64,000 nucleotides of DNA from Flammulina velutipes (taxonomy: Eukaryota > Basidiomycota > Agaricomycetes > Agaricales > Physalacriaceae): the NCBI GenBank assembly GCA_011800155.1, contig CM022374.1:2232001-2296000 (forward strand), given 5' to 3'. Shown here in pieces: positions 10,666 to 26,238 of the stretch; position 1 is the first letter of the stretch; each line of letters starts with the position of its first letter. The notes beneath the pieces are model-generated. The model did not search any database. It was not told the origin of the DNA and saw nothing but the letters and a program-made list of their open reading frames with translations. The translations under genes and the position numbers were made by a program.

Positions 10666-12615
10666 TCAACACAAAACCCATTCCTCCTGTCTATCCCCCA
10701 CTACGGAAATGACGCTAGAATAACGCGAACCCTTCGCCACATATTTGCCTTCAAGATCTTCATCTCCTTCCAGGTCCCCGTCAATCTCAAACGCGTCAGA
10801 AGCCGAAAAGCTAGGATAGGATCTCTCTAGTACGGTTGCGTTCGCTGTCATTGGTCTCCTGTGTCTTGTTCGGGGCGGGCGACTGACTCCCGTTCGGGGG
10901 CGTGTTTGTGTACCTTGGATAGCAGCGGAGCGTGCGATCTTCGAAAAGTCATCCAGGAAGGACGCGAGAGGTTTGAGAAGTTTCGTTGTTGTTGTGTGAC
11001 GAGGAATGGATTCTTGAGCAGGAGGGCGAGAGGCTTGAAGCGGAGCAGGCGTAGGCATTCGACGAGAAGAGTCTTCGTGAAGAATATGAGGCATGGGTTC
11101 TTGGGCAGGACGAAGAGAAGCTTGAAGAAGAGCATGTGCAGGTGCAGGTGAAAAAGGTTGATAAGAAGAGTCTTCGCGAGGTGCTGGAATGCGATGTACT
11201 GGAATAGCGGGCTCGAGAAACTGGGATTGATTGGCGACTGCGATAGTTCGAGTAGGCTGCCTTGGCGTATCCGCGCAGAGTATCCTAGCTCGATATTCGT
11301 AAGAAGTACGAGGCAGAGCCTGAGAGTTGTCTTGCGGGAGCATTGGCTGATGGTCGGCGATGGGGTCAGACTTCGGGTTAACTTCGTCAAAGGCAGGCAT
11401 CGAGGAGATAGGGAACGACTCTTCGGAGAATAGGTCAGATGATTGGTCAATCGGAGAGGTGGGCAGGTTGTCGGACGATAGTTGACGGGCAGGAGTGAGC
11501 ATGGAAGTCGTAGTAAACGGGAGAGGACAATAGGAAGCAGAGACACTCGGGAAGGGATTGCTGACGATGGGCGTTGCTAAATTCGAAGGCCCGAAGACGA
11601 GAGGATTGGGAGCGGTAGAAGCATTTCGTCTCACTTTCCTGCAGCAATAGTGAGTAACTTTCGACTTCATCCGGAGAATTGTTGGTATACCTCTTTTCCT
11701 GCGAAATATCTCTTTGCTTATCTCGTCTAGCTTTCCTATAACGACGCCGTGAGCATCCCAAGCACCCTGTGTTCCATGACTCACTTTTGCGTAGCATATA
11801 ACACCTCTGCCTCTCTGAAATCTATAAACTCTAACGGTTGGCACACCACTGCGTTTGAGCTCCGGTTTCCTGCAGGACGACCCGTAGGTTCAGGCCGCCA
11901 CGTAGACATCGGCCGACGTCCCTTCCTTTTCTTCGCAGTGTCACAGTCAACAGCGCCAGAAGGAAAGGACGAGCGATGCATCACTATCCTCTTCGGATCG
12001 ACCAGACTCCCGCGTTTTAAAATGCGCGAAGGTGGATCGTCCCCTGGAATAAAGCGCAGAGGCTGGCGACCCGACCCGTCGCCTATCATGCTCATCATGA
12101 AGCTGTCGGACGGCTGGACATGCGTGGATACGATGGCCTCCATCATCCGCTCTCCGAAACCAGGTTTCTTGAGCTTAGGGTGACTGAGGACGCGGGCAGG
12201 AGCGCGCCGCGTCATTCGTGGAGGATTCGGCTGCTTCGCCGTTTCTTCTTCATCGCCGTCGTCGTCGTGGGATGGAACAAAGTTGTCGTTCGAGCTGTCG
12301 TGTCTCGGGCGCTTCTGAAAACGAGTGTAGACCTTGCGCGGGGGCTTGCTGCAACTCTGTCTGAGAAAGGCATCGACAGAGGTAACGGTGGGCACTGGCG
12401 ATGAAGGTGGTGGAGGAGTGAGGACACAGATAGGCGGCACCAAGTCATGCTCGACTTTGATTACTGGCGCCGTCGGATCTGTATAAAAGCCTGGACATGG
12501 ATCGATGGCGCTTGGCCGCCTGCGTTTCCTTTTCACCTGGAAGAGTTGAGCATTACGGCGACAGCAGCAGCGCGCAGAGCCAGCATACGATAAAATCAGA
12601 ACACGGTGCAGACAT
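10666..12615 (-). CDS. Unrecognised basic, low-complexity protein (probably nuclear)
   Basis: A four-exon model fits: ATG 12615 (MSAPCSDFI), an intron 12588-12537 ending TTCCAG, a long exon beginning VKRKRRRPS and ending CYATQK-like at about 11786, a short basic exon (KARRDKQRDISQEKR) and a final exon to 10666. The frame that seems to begin at 12536 starts with GTG preceded by a good acceptor, so it is an internal exon. The protein has a Lys/Arg-rich N-terminus resembling a nuclear localisation signal, Pro/Ser-rich stretches, an acidic patch and a FAEI-D-GDLEGDEDLEG-like acidic segment near the C-terminus. No domain was recognised and I assign no function. Confidence 0.6.
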
Positions 12616-12732
12616 GGTGGTGGTCAAGAAGAAAGAGCAAGATCCATCAAAATCTTTGTATATCCATGTGGACGCATATATGCGCAAAACTCAAATGTAT
12701 TATCACAGTCCGTGTAGCTTTTAACCCTTCCC

Positions 12733-14006
12733 TCACTGAATGAGTATCATCCATGCCAGAATAAAATAAAACAGCCTGTACGGTATATCTTAGCCGCCAT
12801 TGCCTAGGAAAATGCGCACACTTACAATAGAGGGTATACAGCCAGTAAAATCCGTTGCTGGTCGATCCTCGTCCCATCCAAAAAGTTCACAGAAGCTAAT
12901 AAATCAATTCGTGAAAAGGCCGAGAGAATGTAGAGACTGCGCACCCCAAATGCACCAACCCCACGCAAGGAGAGCGATGGGCGCGCGCACATAAATAATT
13001 CGCACAAAGCAGGAAATGAACGCTGCGAGATCCAGAGGAGCTACGCAGTACCCGAGGGCACATAGACCTTGGAAGAAGGACCTACGACCAGGTCAGTCTT
13101 TGGGTATTCCACGGAACAGACTATTGAGATTACACTCTACCGCCAAGAAGCTAGTAACGGCTTGAGTACAGGTGGAATTCAGCGACAAGGAATCAAGTAC
13201 CTTTGCTTGAACAGTAACGACAAGTGCACCAAGGGAACAAATGACAATAACACTGGTGAAGACTCCCAGTGATTGATCTTTGGGCGCCTGCATTATTTGT
13301 GAGATGATATAGACTAGTGGGCGGAATGGCATACATTGATGCTAAGCATGATGCCCAGCAGGAGGCAAAGAAGTAGCGGTCCCCAGAGATCCCAGTCGCT
13401 ACGGGATTGTTTAGTGATAGCCAGAGTCCGACGAGCAGAGGCGTACCGTAAGACCTCCCTCCCTGAGCTGCGACGAGGATATAGCACTTGGATCAACTTG
13501 GAGTATATAGAAAGCAGATCCCGAGCCTAAGAGCGAGTCAACACCGTGCAGTCTAGGTTGGGGAAACCGCGTACTATAGTCGTAGTAACTGGTTCATCGA
13601 GCGTGTCCATCCCGGTGTAGCTGGACACAGTATGAGCAAGGAGTTTATCCATAGATAAATGGGGCGCACCGCGTTTCCACCTGCATCCCTCCGACTGTCT
13701 GACGCGCCGGTTTCGATGCGCCAGACGGGGAGCTTCCGATGTTTCCTGACAGGCTTCCGCTCGACGGGCCGTCATGTCCAGATGGTGGCGCAAGCACATC
13801 TGGTTCCCTTGCACGTCCTTTTCCTTTGTCTGGCTGGGGCGAAGGCATCGCCGGATGTGTGAAGCCGACAATGTTGTCCTCGTCCAAGTCATCATCGTCG
13901 TCGTCGTCGTCTGCTCATCGTTAGAAGCGCCTTGGAAGCGTATTAGCCACGCACCTGCGGGAATATACTGATTCCCAGCGGTCAAAGGTGTTCTGGCGGG
14001 ATCCAT
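12733..14006 (-). CDS. YIP4: YIP1-family Golgi membrane protein (YIP4/YIPF6)
   Basis: The exons assemble to a YIPF6/Yip4-like protein: an acidic, Ser/Pro-rich N-terminus, then DTLDEPVTTTI, ARDLLSIYSKLIQVLYPRR, RDWDLWGPLLLCLLLGI, VFTSVIVICSLGALVVT, LLGGRVSFFQGLCALGYC, AAFISCFVRIIYV and a last exon ending AVYPLLLFYFILAWMILIQ. Several hydrophobic helices match the five-span YIP domain. The family binds Rab GTPases and acts in ER-Golgi vesicle traffic. LLGGRV is carried by a 17-nt exon (13134-13150). The start is uncertain: ATG 14006 (MDPARTP) is preferred over 14072. It is head-to-head with RPT2. Confidence 0.85.
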
Positions 14007-14133
14007 TTGGTGGTTAATGGCCACGACACGCTTCCAAGTGCAATTGGTCACATCGTCACTTGTCACGATCATTTCCGCATTCAGACACTGACGCGTCGCT
14101 GTTCACGTCCCTTGTCCTCGTACTTTATCTACC
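14007..14133. promoter_or_regulatory. Short divergent promoter between YIP4 and RPT2
   Basis: At most 127 bases separate the two start codons (61 if the upstream YIP4 ATG is used). Both genes are housekeeping, and the interval must hold both promoters and both 5' leaders. TATCTACC directly precedes the RPT2 ATG. No clear TATA box was identified. Confidence 0.45.
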
Positions 14134-15682
<1,549 letters not shown>

Positions 15683-15813
15683 ACGCGCCGTTTAATTCAT
15701 TTTGACCCGAATATGTTACGTAATGACCCGGGAGCAGCCGGAGTGTGTGAACTTAAATTTGTACGTGGTGTCGTCTTGTTCGACCGTCTTCCAACCTCCT
15801 CCAACCATCATCC

Positions 15814-17760
<1,947 letters not shown>

Positions 17761-18162
17761 TCGGAGCATTCGCTGTTGGGAGGAACGTAGACAAAAATCG
17801 CGGAACTGTTACCTAAATCAATGCGCGTCGTAATGTTTGGATTTCTGCCCCGCACCGTATTGAATTGAGTGAAGTTGGGCTATGGCTAGGTGATTTTACT
17901 TTGCAGAACGTCGTGCCGAATGACATTAGGAGCACACGACCACGCTACGCAAAGACGCACGTTCGTTCCATCATATCTTTTGCCGGGTTTCTACTTGGAA
18001 AGATACGAGCACTATCTCCGATGAATTTGTCGAACAAGGTACGATGCTAGCATGACTCTTCTTCGAAGTGCGAACGTGCAGGACGCGCCAAACGTGGGAA
18101 GAGGTATATAAGGTGTTCTTCGAGATATCGTAAATGTCTTGCTCGCGCCCCCCGCTCCTGCA
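17761..18162. other. Spacer between ATP2 and alkaline phosphatase
   Basis: About 400 bases holding the ATP2 3' region and the upstream region of the phosphatase gene, including a TATATAAGG at about 18104-18112, roughly 50 bases upstream of the phosphatase ATG, which could be a TATA box. No gene was found. Confidence 0.5.
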
Positions 18163-21160
18163 ATGCACGCACACGCAGTCGTTCTCCTGGCCGCCCTCGG
18201 TTCCGTCGCTGCTCAGACCTACAAGCGTCTCGGAACGTGTCCTACTCTCGGCTGCGTCTTCCCTCCCGACCAGGCCAGCTTCCTCCCCGGACAGTACTTT
18301 GACGTCCGCCTCGAGGTGCATGCTCCAGTCAACGGCTCTGAGGCTTTCAACAATGGTGTCGTCGACGAGGAGTTTACGTTCTGTATTCAAGTGGGCGATG
18401 GGAAGTGTGAGGACGCGTCTGTGTTCTTTAAGGTTTTAGAGCCGGAGGTGGATACTTATAACTTCACGTATGTTGAGTCCGTGTTGAAGTAGCGTGTTGA
18501 TTCTTATTTGACTATAGGTGGTATGAGGACTTGTTCGCGGAAGCATCAGAGGCCCCCTCAGTCGTCAACGTTGCAGCAAAGTCGTACCGAGCAGTACGCC
18601 TAGACTCTTCTCGTTCTGTCAATCCATTCTAACTCAACCTCAGCTGTCACTGACTAACCCCGGAACGTACAAGGCCGTCTTGAGTTACTACGATGGGCGT
18701 CAGACGGTCGCTAACTGGTTCGTCCGCGAGACCCCCAAAGAAGCTGTCGCGAAGAATGTCCTATTCTTCATCGGTGATGGTGCGTCCAACGCGTTTGCGC
18801 GTTAGCTCGACCCATGACGACAATGATAGGAATGACCCAGTCCATGATCACGGCTGCTCGTCTCATAGCGCACAAGTCTATTAACGGCGTCTATCAGTCC
18901 CTCATGCAGATGGATCAGATGGAAGCTCTTGGCCAGTGAGCCGCCTCCTACACTTTGGTTTCTACTACTCTAACTATATCCCAGTCAAATGACCCACTCT
19001 ATCGATTCGTTCATCACCGATTCCGCCAACTCTGCTACCGCTTTGTACACCGGCAAGAAGTCAACTGTTAATGCCCTCAATGTATATGCGGACAGTGTAA
19101 GTCTTATTTTCTCCATGTGAAACCATCGCTCACCGTATACTATTCTCAGTCTGCAGATCCATTCGACGACCCCAAGTTTGAGACTATCGCAGAGTTGTTC
19201 CGCAGACGTCGACATGGACCCATTGGCATTGTCTCCACTGCGTACATTGCTGATGCCACTCCTGGTACGTCCATTTCTGCCATAACAGCAATTCAAATGC
19301 TTACGCGCGCGCGCGCCGCTTAGCTGGTCTCTGTGCACACACTCGTGCTCGTAAGTCTACGCTTCTTTGAACCCTTCGTTCAACACTCAATAACAGTGTT
19401 CAGGTTCCGAATATGACGCCGTCGTCTATGAATACCTCTACGGCCCTCAAGCATTCTCCCCAGAGATCCACTGGCCCACCAGCTGCGAGGGTCCCGATGT
19501 TATCTTTGGGTGCGACCTCACTCTCTCCCCCTCAACGTTCAACCAGAAAGCTAATCACCACCCCCCTTCAGAGCTGGCGCCGAACAGTTCTTCCCCGGCG
19601 ATGGATCTCCCAACGGAGAAGATTTCTACGCCGCGTTCGCTTCTGAGGGTTATAACGTCGTGTACAACAACACCGACCTCCAAACGGTGGCTAACGATTC
19701 CAAGACCCTTGGTATCTTCTCCAGTGAGTATTACATACCATAAACTTGCCTATGAGATTATTGACCCTCCCTCAAGCTGGTAACCTGGCAAAATGGGTTG
19801 ACAGACATGTAGGTGTAAACCTTCTCAACTCTCTCACGTAAGTACTAATCACCCAAGTGACAGATATACCCCGAGAACCTCGTCGGACTAGAAAACTCCC
19901 CTCTAGGCGACGGTACAGATGCCCTTGACCAGCCCGGTCTCAAGGACATGACACTCAAGGCGATCGACATCTTGCACAATCGCGCTCAGGAAAACGGAAC
20001 TGGGTGGTTCATGATGTTAGTCCATTCTAGTCATGGCGAACGATGTAACTGAGGATTTTGTAGGTCCGAGGCTGCTAGCATTGATAAGGTATGTGTTTTC
20101 GCTGTCTATCTATGGCTCGGAGTGTTGATTCACGACAAGATGATGCACGCCCTGGATTATGACCGCGCATTGGGTGAGCTCCTGGAGCTCGATGATACAA
20201 TCCGAGCGTCCATCGCTCGTGAGTACCCTTTGAATGCAGTTATGCTCGATATTAACTTTCAACAGACCTCGAGGCTCTCGGCGAGCTAGAGAACACTCTC
20301 ATCGTTGTAACAGCTGATCACGGGCATGGCTTCGTACGTCCTTATCATCTTCATACTCTACGTAATACGCTAATGCCAACGCCTTAGGACGTCTACGGTT
20401 CCGCTGATACCAAATACCTTTCCACTCAGAAAACCGATAGTACCAAACGTGACGCTGGTGAGTGATCGAAATTCATGATTTTGTGCAAGTGCATAACCTT
20501 CCCAGTCGGCGTATACGAAAAATCCGGACTGAGCGGTTACACCGTCGACGCCAACTCACTTCCTAACAACGATACCCTAATCATCGGCGCCCAAGGACCA
20601 AACTTCCCCGTCAACTGGGAGCCCAGATACGTCTACGCAGTACGTACCGTCACTTAAATACATAGCGGAGAGTCTAACATCTCTCCAGGCCGGAACGGCC
20701 GCTTTCCCAGACCAGTATGTTTAACTATCTCACTCCCATTCCTCCCCCTTCTAATATGCCTCCCCAGTCGTGAAGGCTTCAAGATCAACACCGGTGGACC
20801 CCGCGCAGCAGCTGTCGAAGGCGAAGACGGATCCGTTACCTTCAACCCCGAAGACCAACCCGACGGTTTCGTCGTCTGTGCGTCTTCCTCTCATCTCATT
20901 CGTTTCCCCCCGCGCCTAACCGTACCCCATTTTCAGCCGGGAACCTCCCCGTCTCAGACGACCAAGGCGTCCACTCTCTCACAGACGTCTCCGTCTTCGC
21001 GAGCGGCCCAGGATCTGAAAAGTTCCGTGGCGTCTGTAAGTCGACTTCATTTTTCCCTCACGAATGGGCTCGGCTAATGATGTGTGGCGTAGACAACAGC
21101 ATTGATATATTCTTCAAAATCGCTGATGCGCTGGCATTGGGACATACCGAAGACTGCTAA
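18163..21160 (+). CDS. Secreted alkaline phosphatase
   Basis: ATG 18163 begins MHAHAVVLLAALGSVAAQ, a signal peptide with an ASA-like cleavage site. A beta-rich N-terminal region precedes the phosphatase domain. Alkaline phosphatase motifs are present: VLFFIGDG (metal ligand Asp), ITDSANSATALYTG (nucleophile Ser after Asp), SEAASIDK followed by LDYDR, and TADHGHGFDVYGS with metal-ligand Asp/His residues. It hydrolyses phosphate monoesters outside the cell or in the secretory route. About fifteen short introns make the coding part small relative to its 3 kb. One intron near 19310 contains a short (CG)n run. The C-terminus reads LALGHTEDC. Start and end are well supported; some internal exon edges were not fixed. 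Confidence 0.88.
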
Positions 21161-21321
21161 CTTAATCTATCATATATTATCATAGGCCTACAATCTACTT
21201 GGAAGGAGAAAACAAGATCTTTGTATTTTCGAACAAGGACATATCATGTGATCTGAGGCTTAAATAAAGGCTGTATATCTATTGATGGTAACGCTTGTCT
21301 CCATTCCCCCATCTTCACGAC

Positions 21322-22559
21322 ATGATGTACAGCCAAACGCCACAGAGCTACTTTCCAGGCTATCCTTACGACCAGGCCTATCCCTCCTTCTACGCCGAAT
21401 CGGACACTATCGCCATGTCCATTCTAAAGTCATCAACAAGTATCTCATACAACGATGAAACACAAAGCAGCAGCAGTTCTCCCTCATATTCCGACGACGG
21501 GACCCTCGTAGACGAGATTGCCACCGACGCCACATACTGTAAACTGAAGAACACACCAGCTCTCAGCCCATACGCATCCCTAACAAGGTTCACCTTCGAG
21601 AACGCCAGCTACATGCCCCCTCAAGCATTCTTCAGCCTCCTAGAATCCGCTCAAGGCCTCACCGAACTCATCATACGCAATGTGGCGTTCGAACCCGAAG
21701 CCACTTCACGCCTACTACCAGCCCGCCATTTCGACCTGGTCTCGTTCACCGACGTGAAGATACATCTCCAAACCATGGTCAATTTCACGTCCAACGTCTT
21801 CTCTATTGATTGTTTGCATCTCAGCCGGCTGACCTTGGTTGACGACGGCGCAATTTTGCCGTCCCTGTGGCACCAGCCGCAAGTACGGTCCTTGAGCATT
21901 GACGTTCCCCATTCTACGCAGCCAGACCACTGTAATCACCTCGCATACCTCCTGCCGCTGAGCGAGAGGAGCAAACAGCCTCTATGGTACATCTGGGACT
22001 TGTCCGCATTGCGAGTATCCATCAACGGAGACGCGTGGGATCGAAAGACTATCAAGGACATCCTCAAGGAGCTTCGCTACGCAACGATGACTCCTCATCT
22101 TCTCAGCCTCTCAATAAACCTGTTAGGTACGTACACGAAATCGTCGAGGGATGATCACACTCACCTTTGTCAGACGTAATCCTGCGTGTGCCAGACGCTC
22201 TACATACCATCGACACGCTACAAATCCGAATCGAAAACTGGGACGAACACCTCCAAATCCTGCGACTACTTACCCATCTACATCGGATCCTGGCCCTTCC
22301 GCATCACATACACACTCTGGAGCTACTCGTAGATCACGACATTTCCGAATCTGACTGGCCAAACACTCGACCAGACACCTGTGAATTATTTCAGTTCGGG
22401 TCCATGAGGCTCTATGACCAGCGCACGCCAATAGACTTGTTGATTCGAGTGCGAAGAGGCACCGAGGATATCAAGAGAGGAGAGCTCGAGACTTGGTGGT
22501 ACGACAGTCTCGGACCATACTGGGATTTACAATATTTCACCCTCCGTATCGTTGAATGA
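21322..22559 (+). CDS. Leucine-rich, F-box/LRR-like hypothetical protein
   Basis: The first in-frame ATG is 21322 (MMYSQTPQ); the frame upstream opens with TTG. One intron, 22127-22173, joins SINLL to DVILRVPD. The N-terminus is Tyr/Ser-rich and disordered. The remainder has irregular Leu-rich repeats (LTELIIRNVAF, LHLSRLTLVDD, VRSLSIDVP, LHRILALPHHIHTLELL) typical of the many basidiomycete F-box/LRR proteins, though I see no clear F-box helix. A role as a substrate adaptor is only a guess. It converges with SPP2, 117 bases away. Confidence 0.7.
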
Positions 22560-22676
22560 GAGTAGCACATCTGATTGTAGTTTCGAACCGAATAAGAGCT
22601 TTCAAACATTCTGCGAGTCAAGAAGAATGCATAAGCCAAGGTGTATGCAAAAAGAAAGAGAACAAGGATATACGAT

Positions 22677-23954
22677 TCAATAATTTCGCGATTTGCGACT
22701 GGATTCCCGTTCTCTAGATCGTTCTCTGCGTCCGTCTCTGTCTCTTTCGCGATCGCGGTGGCTACTACGTCGACTTGAGTCTGCGTCTTCGCGATGCCGT
22801 CTGTCGCGGTCACGGTCGTCGTCTCGTCGACTCGACCTATCCTTCTCATTCCTACGGTCAGGGGAGCTCCGTCTTGACGACCGTGCGGAATCCGTTGCGC
22901 GCCGCGGAGAGACAGACCGTTCCCGCTTCTCTGAACCTTCCCTCGCCACCTTTACAAGTGGAACATACTTGCGATCTTGCCGCTTGGGCTTCAGGTTCTT
23001 CTTCGACCCATCGTCGTACACCTCCTGCTCTTTCGCGCCAATACCAAGCAAGGCTGGTCTGGCCGATGGCAAGTAAGGCTCAACTATGCCTTTCCCGGGT
23101 TTCCTCGATGCTGCTTGGCCTTCCTTCCATCCCATTCCGCGAAGCATTGCAGCGCCGAATTGCGACACCGGGATGCGGTCATAGTCGGTCAGCGTGGCGG
23201 GCTCTGGCAGCTCGTCGACATCCTGCTTGTATGCGTCGTCCTCTGTCGCAGGCGTCGGTATGATATCGATCAGAGGCCCGTCGCCGCTTTGCGCATTGCC
23301 AGAGAGAATGGCACGCAACGCCAGCTCATCCTCCGTCAAATCTTCTTCGACGACCTCCATTTTCACGCCTTCCTCCTCCTTCATTTCCTGATCATTCGTT
23401 TGCTTGCCCCGGATTTGCAGGCCTTGCAGAACTGGGCCAGAGTTTATAGAGTCCCTCGTTCCCAGTCCGCCCACGCTGCCGTCTGCTCCAGTCTGCGCAG
23501 CGGCCGACGGTGGGATGTATTGTCCAGCAGTTCGACGTTTCCTCGCCAACTCCCGCCAGTCCTTGTTCTTCAACGCTGGGATGACCAAAGATCCCGCCGG
23601 CCCTCGTTTTCGAGACGGTATAGTCCTAAGTGGGTCTGATGTGAGTTGAAAAGGCTGCACGTCGTCAGGAAACAAGGGAACGCACCGCTGGGCACCGTTG
23701 AGCCTATCGAACGCATCTACGAGCTCATCGCGTCCTTCGGCGTCGTCGTCACTGCTGTCCGAGTCCGGCTCAGGATGCGGCGATGCTGCTAGGCTGTGCG
23801 ACAGTGGACTGCCAGGAAGCGAGTCATTTAGCCCAGCCCGTTTATGGTGAGGCAGCGCTGGCACCTTGAACGACGAATCCGACTCTGCGCCAGACGACGC
23901 GCGCGACACCGGCGTCGGTCGTCGCACCGTGAAAGACACTTTTTGCGCCGACAT
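22677..23954 (-). CDS. SPP2: Spp2/GPKOW-type G-patch splicing factor
   Basis: Single exon, 425 residues, ATG 23954. An N-terminal VSFTVRRP motif typical of Spp2-type proteins is followed by a disordered acidic segment. A G-patch core SQFGAAMLRGMGWKEGQ (about residues 265-285) with PYLPSARPALLGIGAK completes the Spp2 G-patch signature. The tail is rich in Arg, Ser and Asp (RDRDRR, SRRSSHRDRERD). Spp2 activates the DEAH helicase Prp2 in the spliceosome through its G-patch. No intron was needed, unusual among its neighbours. Confidence 0.88.
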   Translation of the reverse strand: MSAQKVSFTVRRPTPVSRASSGAESDSSFKVPALPHHKRAGLNDSLPGSPLSHSLAASPHPEPDSDSSDDDAEGRDELVDAFDRLNGAQRCVPLFPDDVQPFQLTSDPLRTIPSRKRGPAGSLVIPALKNKDWRELARKRRTAGQYIPPSAAAQTGADGSVGGLGTRDSINSGPVLQGLQIRGKQTNDQEMKEEEGVKMEVVEEDLTEDELALRAILSGNAQSGDGPLIDIIPTPATEDDAYKQDVDELPEPATLTDYDRIPVSQFGAAMLRGMGWKEGQAASRKPGKGIVEPYLPSARPALLGIGAKEQEVYDDGSKKNLKPKRQDRKYVPLVKVAREGSEKRERSVSPRRATDSARSSRRSSPDRRNEKDRSSRRDDDRDRDRRHREDADSSRRSSHRDRERDRDGRRERSRERESSRKSRNY

Positions 23955-24084
23955 GATGATGGCAGGAGCAAAGCGTGGCGCAGCACAGCCACGTTACATA
24001 TCAGCCCCCGTGACGTGCCGCCACACATTGTAAGCTGAAAGTCCTATGCTAATATTCTATCGATGGTATGTAATGATACATAAA

Positions 24085-26238
24085 TTAATCATCAGTCACT
24101 CTCCGAGTCTCTTCGGGTATCTCTTCCTCCTCATCCTCCGCAGAGGAAACGGCTGCATATTGATTCTCCACATTGCTCTCTCCTTTGGATCGAACCAGAC
24201 CCAACAACAGTACCACTGTACCCAAGATCGCCGCTGCGAGACAGAATATCGCTCGAGGAAAATAAGCCACAGTCTTGCTATACGTTACAGCATATATCGT
24301 GGGCTGCAGCGGAATGAGATTCCGATGAAGGATTGGTATAGATAAAGACTCACAGATATAGCATGCGCAATAGCGGATAAGACCGCCATAGCCCCAAACA
24401 ACGTCCCCGCTTCACTACTCCGCCCGCTAGCATGCAGGCATACGGCCCCCAGTGAATGCATCGAAGGGTTTCCACCTGACGTAAACGAATTCAGACACGA
24501 TATCGCGCTGAACAATGCCGGAGATGCATTTCCTGACAGCGCCACTAGAGCGTCTGCCGCTCCATCCACCGCTAGCGAGCATTGAGCCAGACGCTGATCA
24601 AAGCGCATCTCTGAATAGATGGAAAAGCCTGGAGAACCCGCTTTGGGTTTGAAGTATGACACAATGACTGTAGAAATAGACGAGTCAGTTGGAATCACAT
24701 ACGATTGGCGGGAGAGCCTTACTAGGAATCAATACGAGAAGGTTTATCGCTCTTGATATCCACAATAGCGACATGTAGAAACCCAACTAGAAGATCAATT
24801 AGCTTGAGGGATTGAAGACTCCGAAATCACCAACCTCACTACTCGTCCATGAGTAGATATGTTTGGCATAGAGATATTTGATTTGATAGATGCCCTATCG
24901 GTATGTTAGACAAACTCTCTAGCAACGACGAGAAAGCACACAATCGACACGAGATACAGAAAGAGACCCAGTCCCAAGAAGGTCAGATTGAAATCAGTCC
25001 TCGAAGATCCGGGCACCGTCCGAGGTGCAAACATTGCGATGGGAGATAACAAAGCGGAAACCAGTTTCCTTGCCTGCTGACGGATTGACGCAGCTGAAAT
25101 GCTCTTCGGAATGTTCCCCGACGAACGTTCCACTGGTGATGGCCGACGGTCTAGTTGCAGTGATTCCGGACATAGAAAGACAAGATAACACTGTAGCGCC
25201 GCAAGAACGCCTACGCTGACGTAGAACAAGACGAACGGATCGCTAGTGAAGACAGATAGAATGATCCCACCAAACTACCAGAGCGTGAGATGTTGCATTG
25301 ATGTAAGTATCAGCGGAGATACGTACCCACGGTCCCAACGCCAGTCCGATGAAGACGATGCCCTGTATCGTACTAAAGATTTTAGATCTAACAGAGGGTT
25401 GAGGGTTGACATGAAGTGGATGATATCAATGTCATACCTCGAACCATGTTCCGTGCAGTCGGCAACATATCTGCCTGAAAACGTAAGAAGTGCGGCGCTC
25501 AAATAAACGGCATGCGCACGCGTGTACGAGGCCGTTGAACGACGAAAGACCGCCAACAGCACCATCTAGGATGAATCCAATTACCAGAAAGACGTCCGCA
25601 TACGCGTAGAATATTGAATTCTGAATGGTGACAAGCACGAAGACGAGTTCTCTGGGAACAAGCATTTAGGTGTTGCTAGACCGAGATTGCTGATAGACGC
25701 ACAAGCTCATTGCTCCGAGGAGCGCAGCAAATAGAATAGGCTTCCTTCCCACAGAGTCGCCCAGCCTACTCCATGGCCCGGTGGTGATCGCGCTGAGGAT
25801 CGACATGACGGTGGTTATTGCTGCGCGCCGGTGTAAAGCGAGTACTTGAGCAGCAGGCGGAGGGAAGGCTTACATGCTTGAAGGGCAGCTGCGCGTGACT
25901 GCACCTCTGGTAGCGATGCGCAATCGCCCGCAGAATTGGACAGAGGGCCTGTAACGGTGCGACACGCGATATCGGTGTAGACTTGTATTCGGGGGGCCAT
26001 GGTCATCCCGCGCTGTTCGAAGGGGGTCAGGATATTGTGCAGGCAAATATTCACGGAGGACGTACGGCCATTGAAGCGAAAATGACGACCGGAATCAGCC
26101 TGAGTGCGCTCGTTGAGCAGGTGTACAGCCTACTCGGAGAGGAAGAGCAGCATACCAGGATGGACTGGCTTTCCAGCGCCGACTGGGTATTGGCGACAGT
26201 AGAGGCGAGCCCTCAAACTGGGCGTGAGGAGGCTGCAT
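24085..26238 (-). CDS. Major facilitator superfamily transporter
   Basis: Start ATG 26238 (MQPPHAQFEGSPLLSPIP). Two introns later the frame reads SWLIPVVIFASMARGMTMAPRIQVYTDIAC. MFS motif A is visible as SRLGDSVGRKPILF, followed by alternating hydrophobic helices in about ten exons (IFYAYADVFLVIGFILDG, IQGIVFIGLALGPWVGG, FVLFYVSVGVLAALQCYLVF and others). The last exon adds a helix (AIFCLAAAILGTVVLLLGLV) and an acidic cytoplasmic tail ending at 24085. It resembles the tetracycline-resistance/Hiat1-like branch. Substrate is unknown. Confidence 0.85.

Noticed and set aside
12497..12536. Start of the basic protein at 12536
   Set aside because: The codon is GTG directly after TTCCAG. A spliced upstream exon with ATG 12615 explains the frame better.
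13527..14072. A single 181-codon gene on the minus strand
   Set aside because: The frame runs through a clear 46-nt intron (CTAAC branch, GAGCAG end). The true reading frame joins it to the YIP4 exons.
17971..18390. Minus-strand frame across the alkaline phosphatase start
   Set aside because: It is antisense to the signal peptide exon and lacks protein-like features.
19305..19320. (CG)n run as a regulatory or Z-DNA element
   Set aside because: Too short, and located in an intron of the alkaline phosphatase gene.
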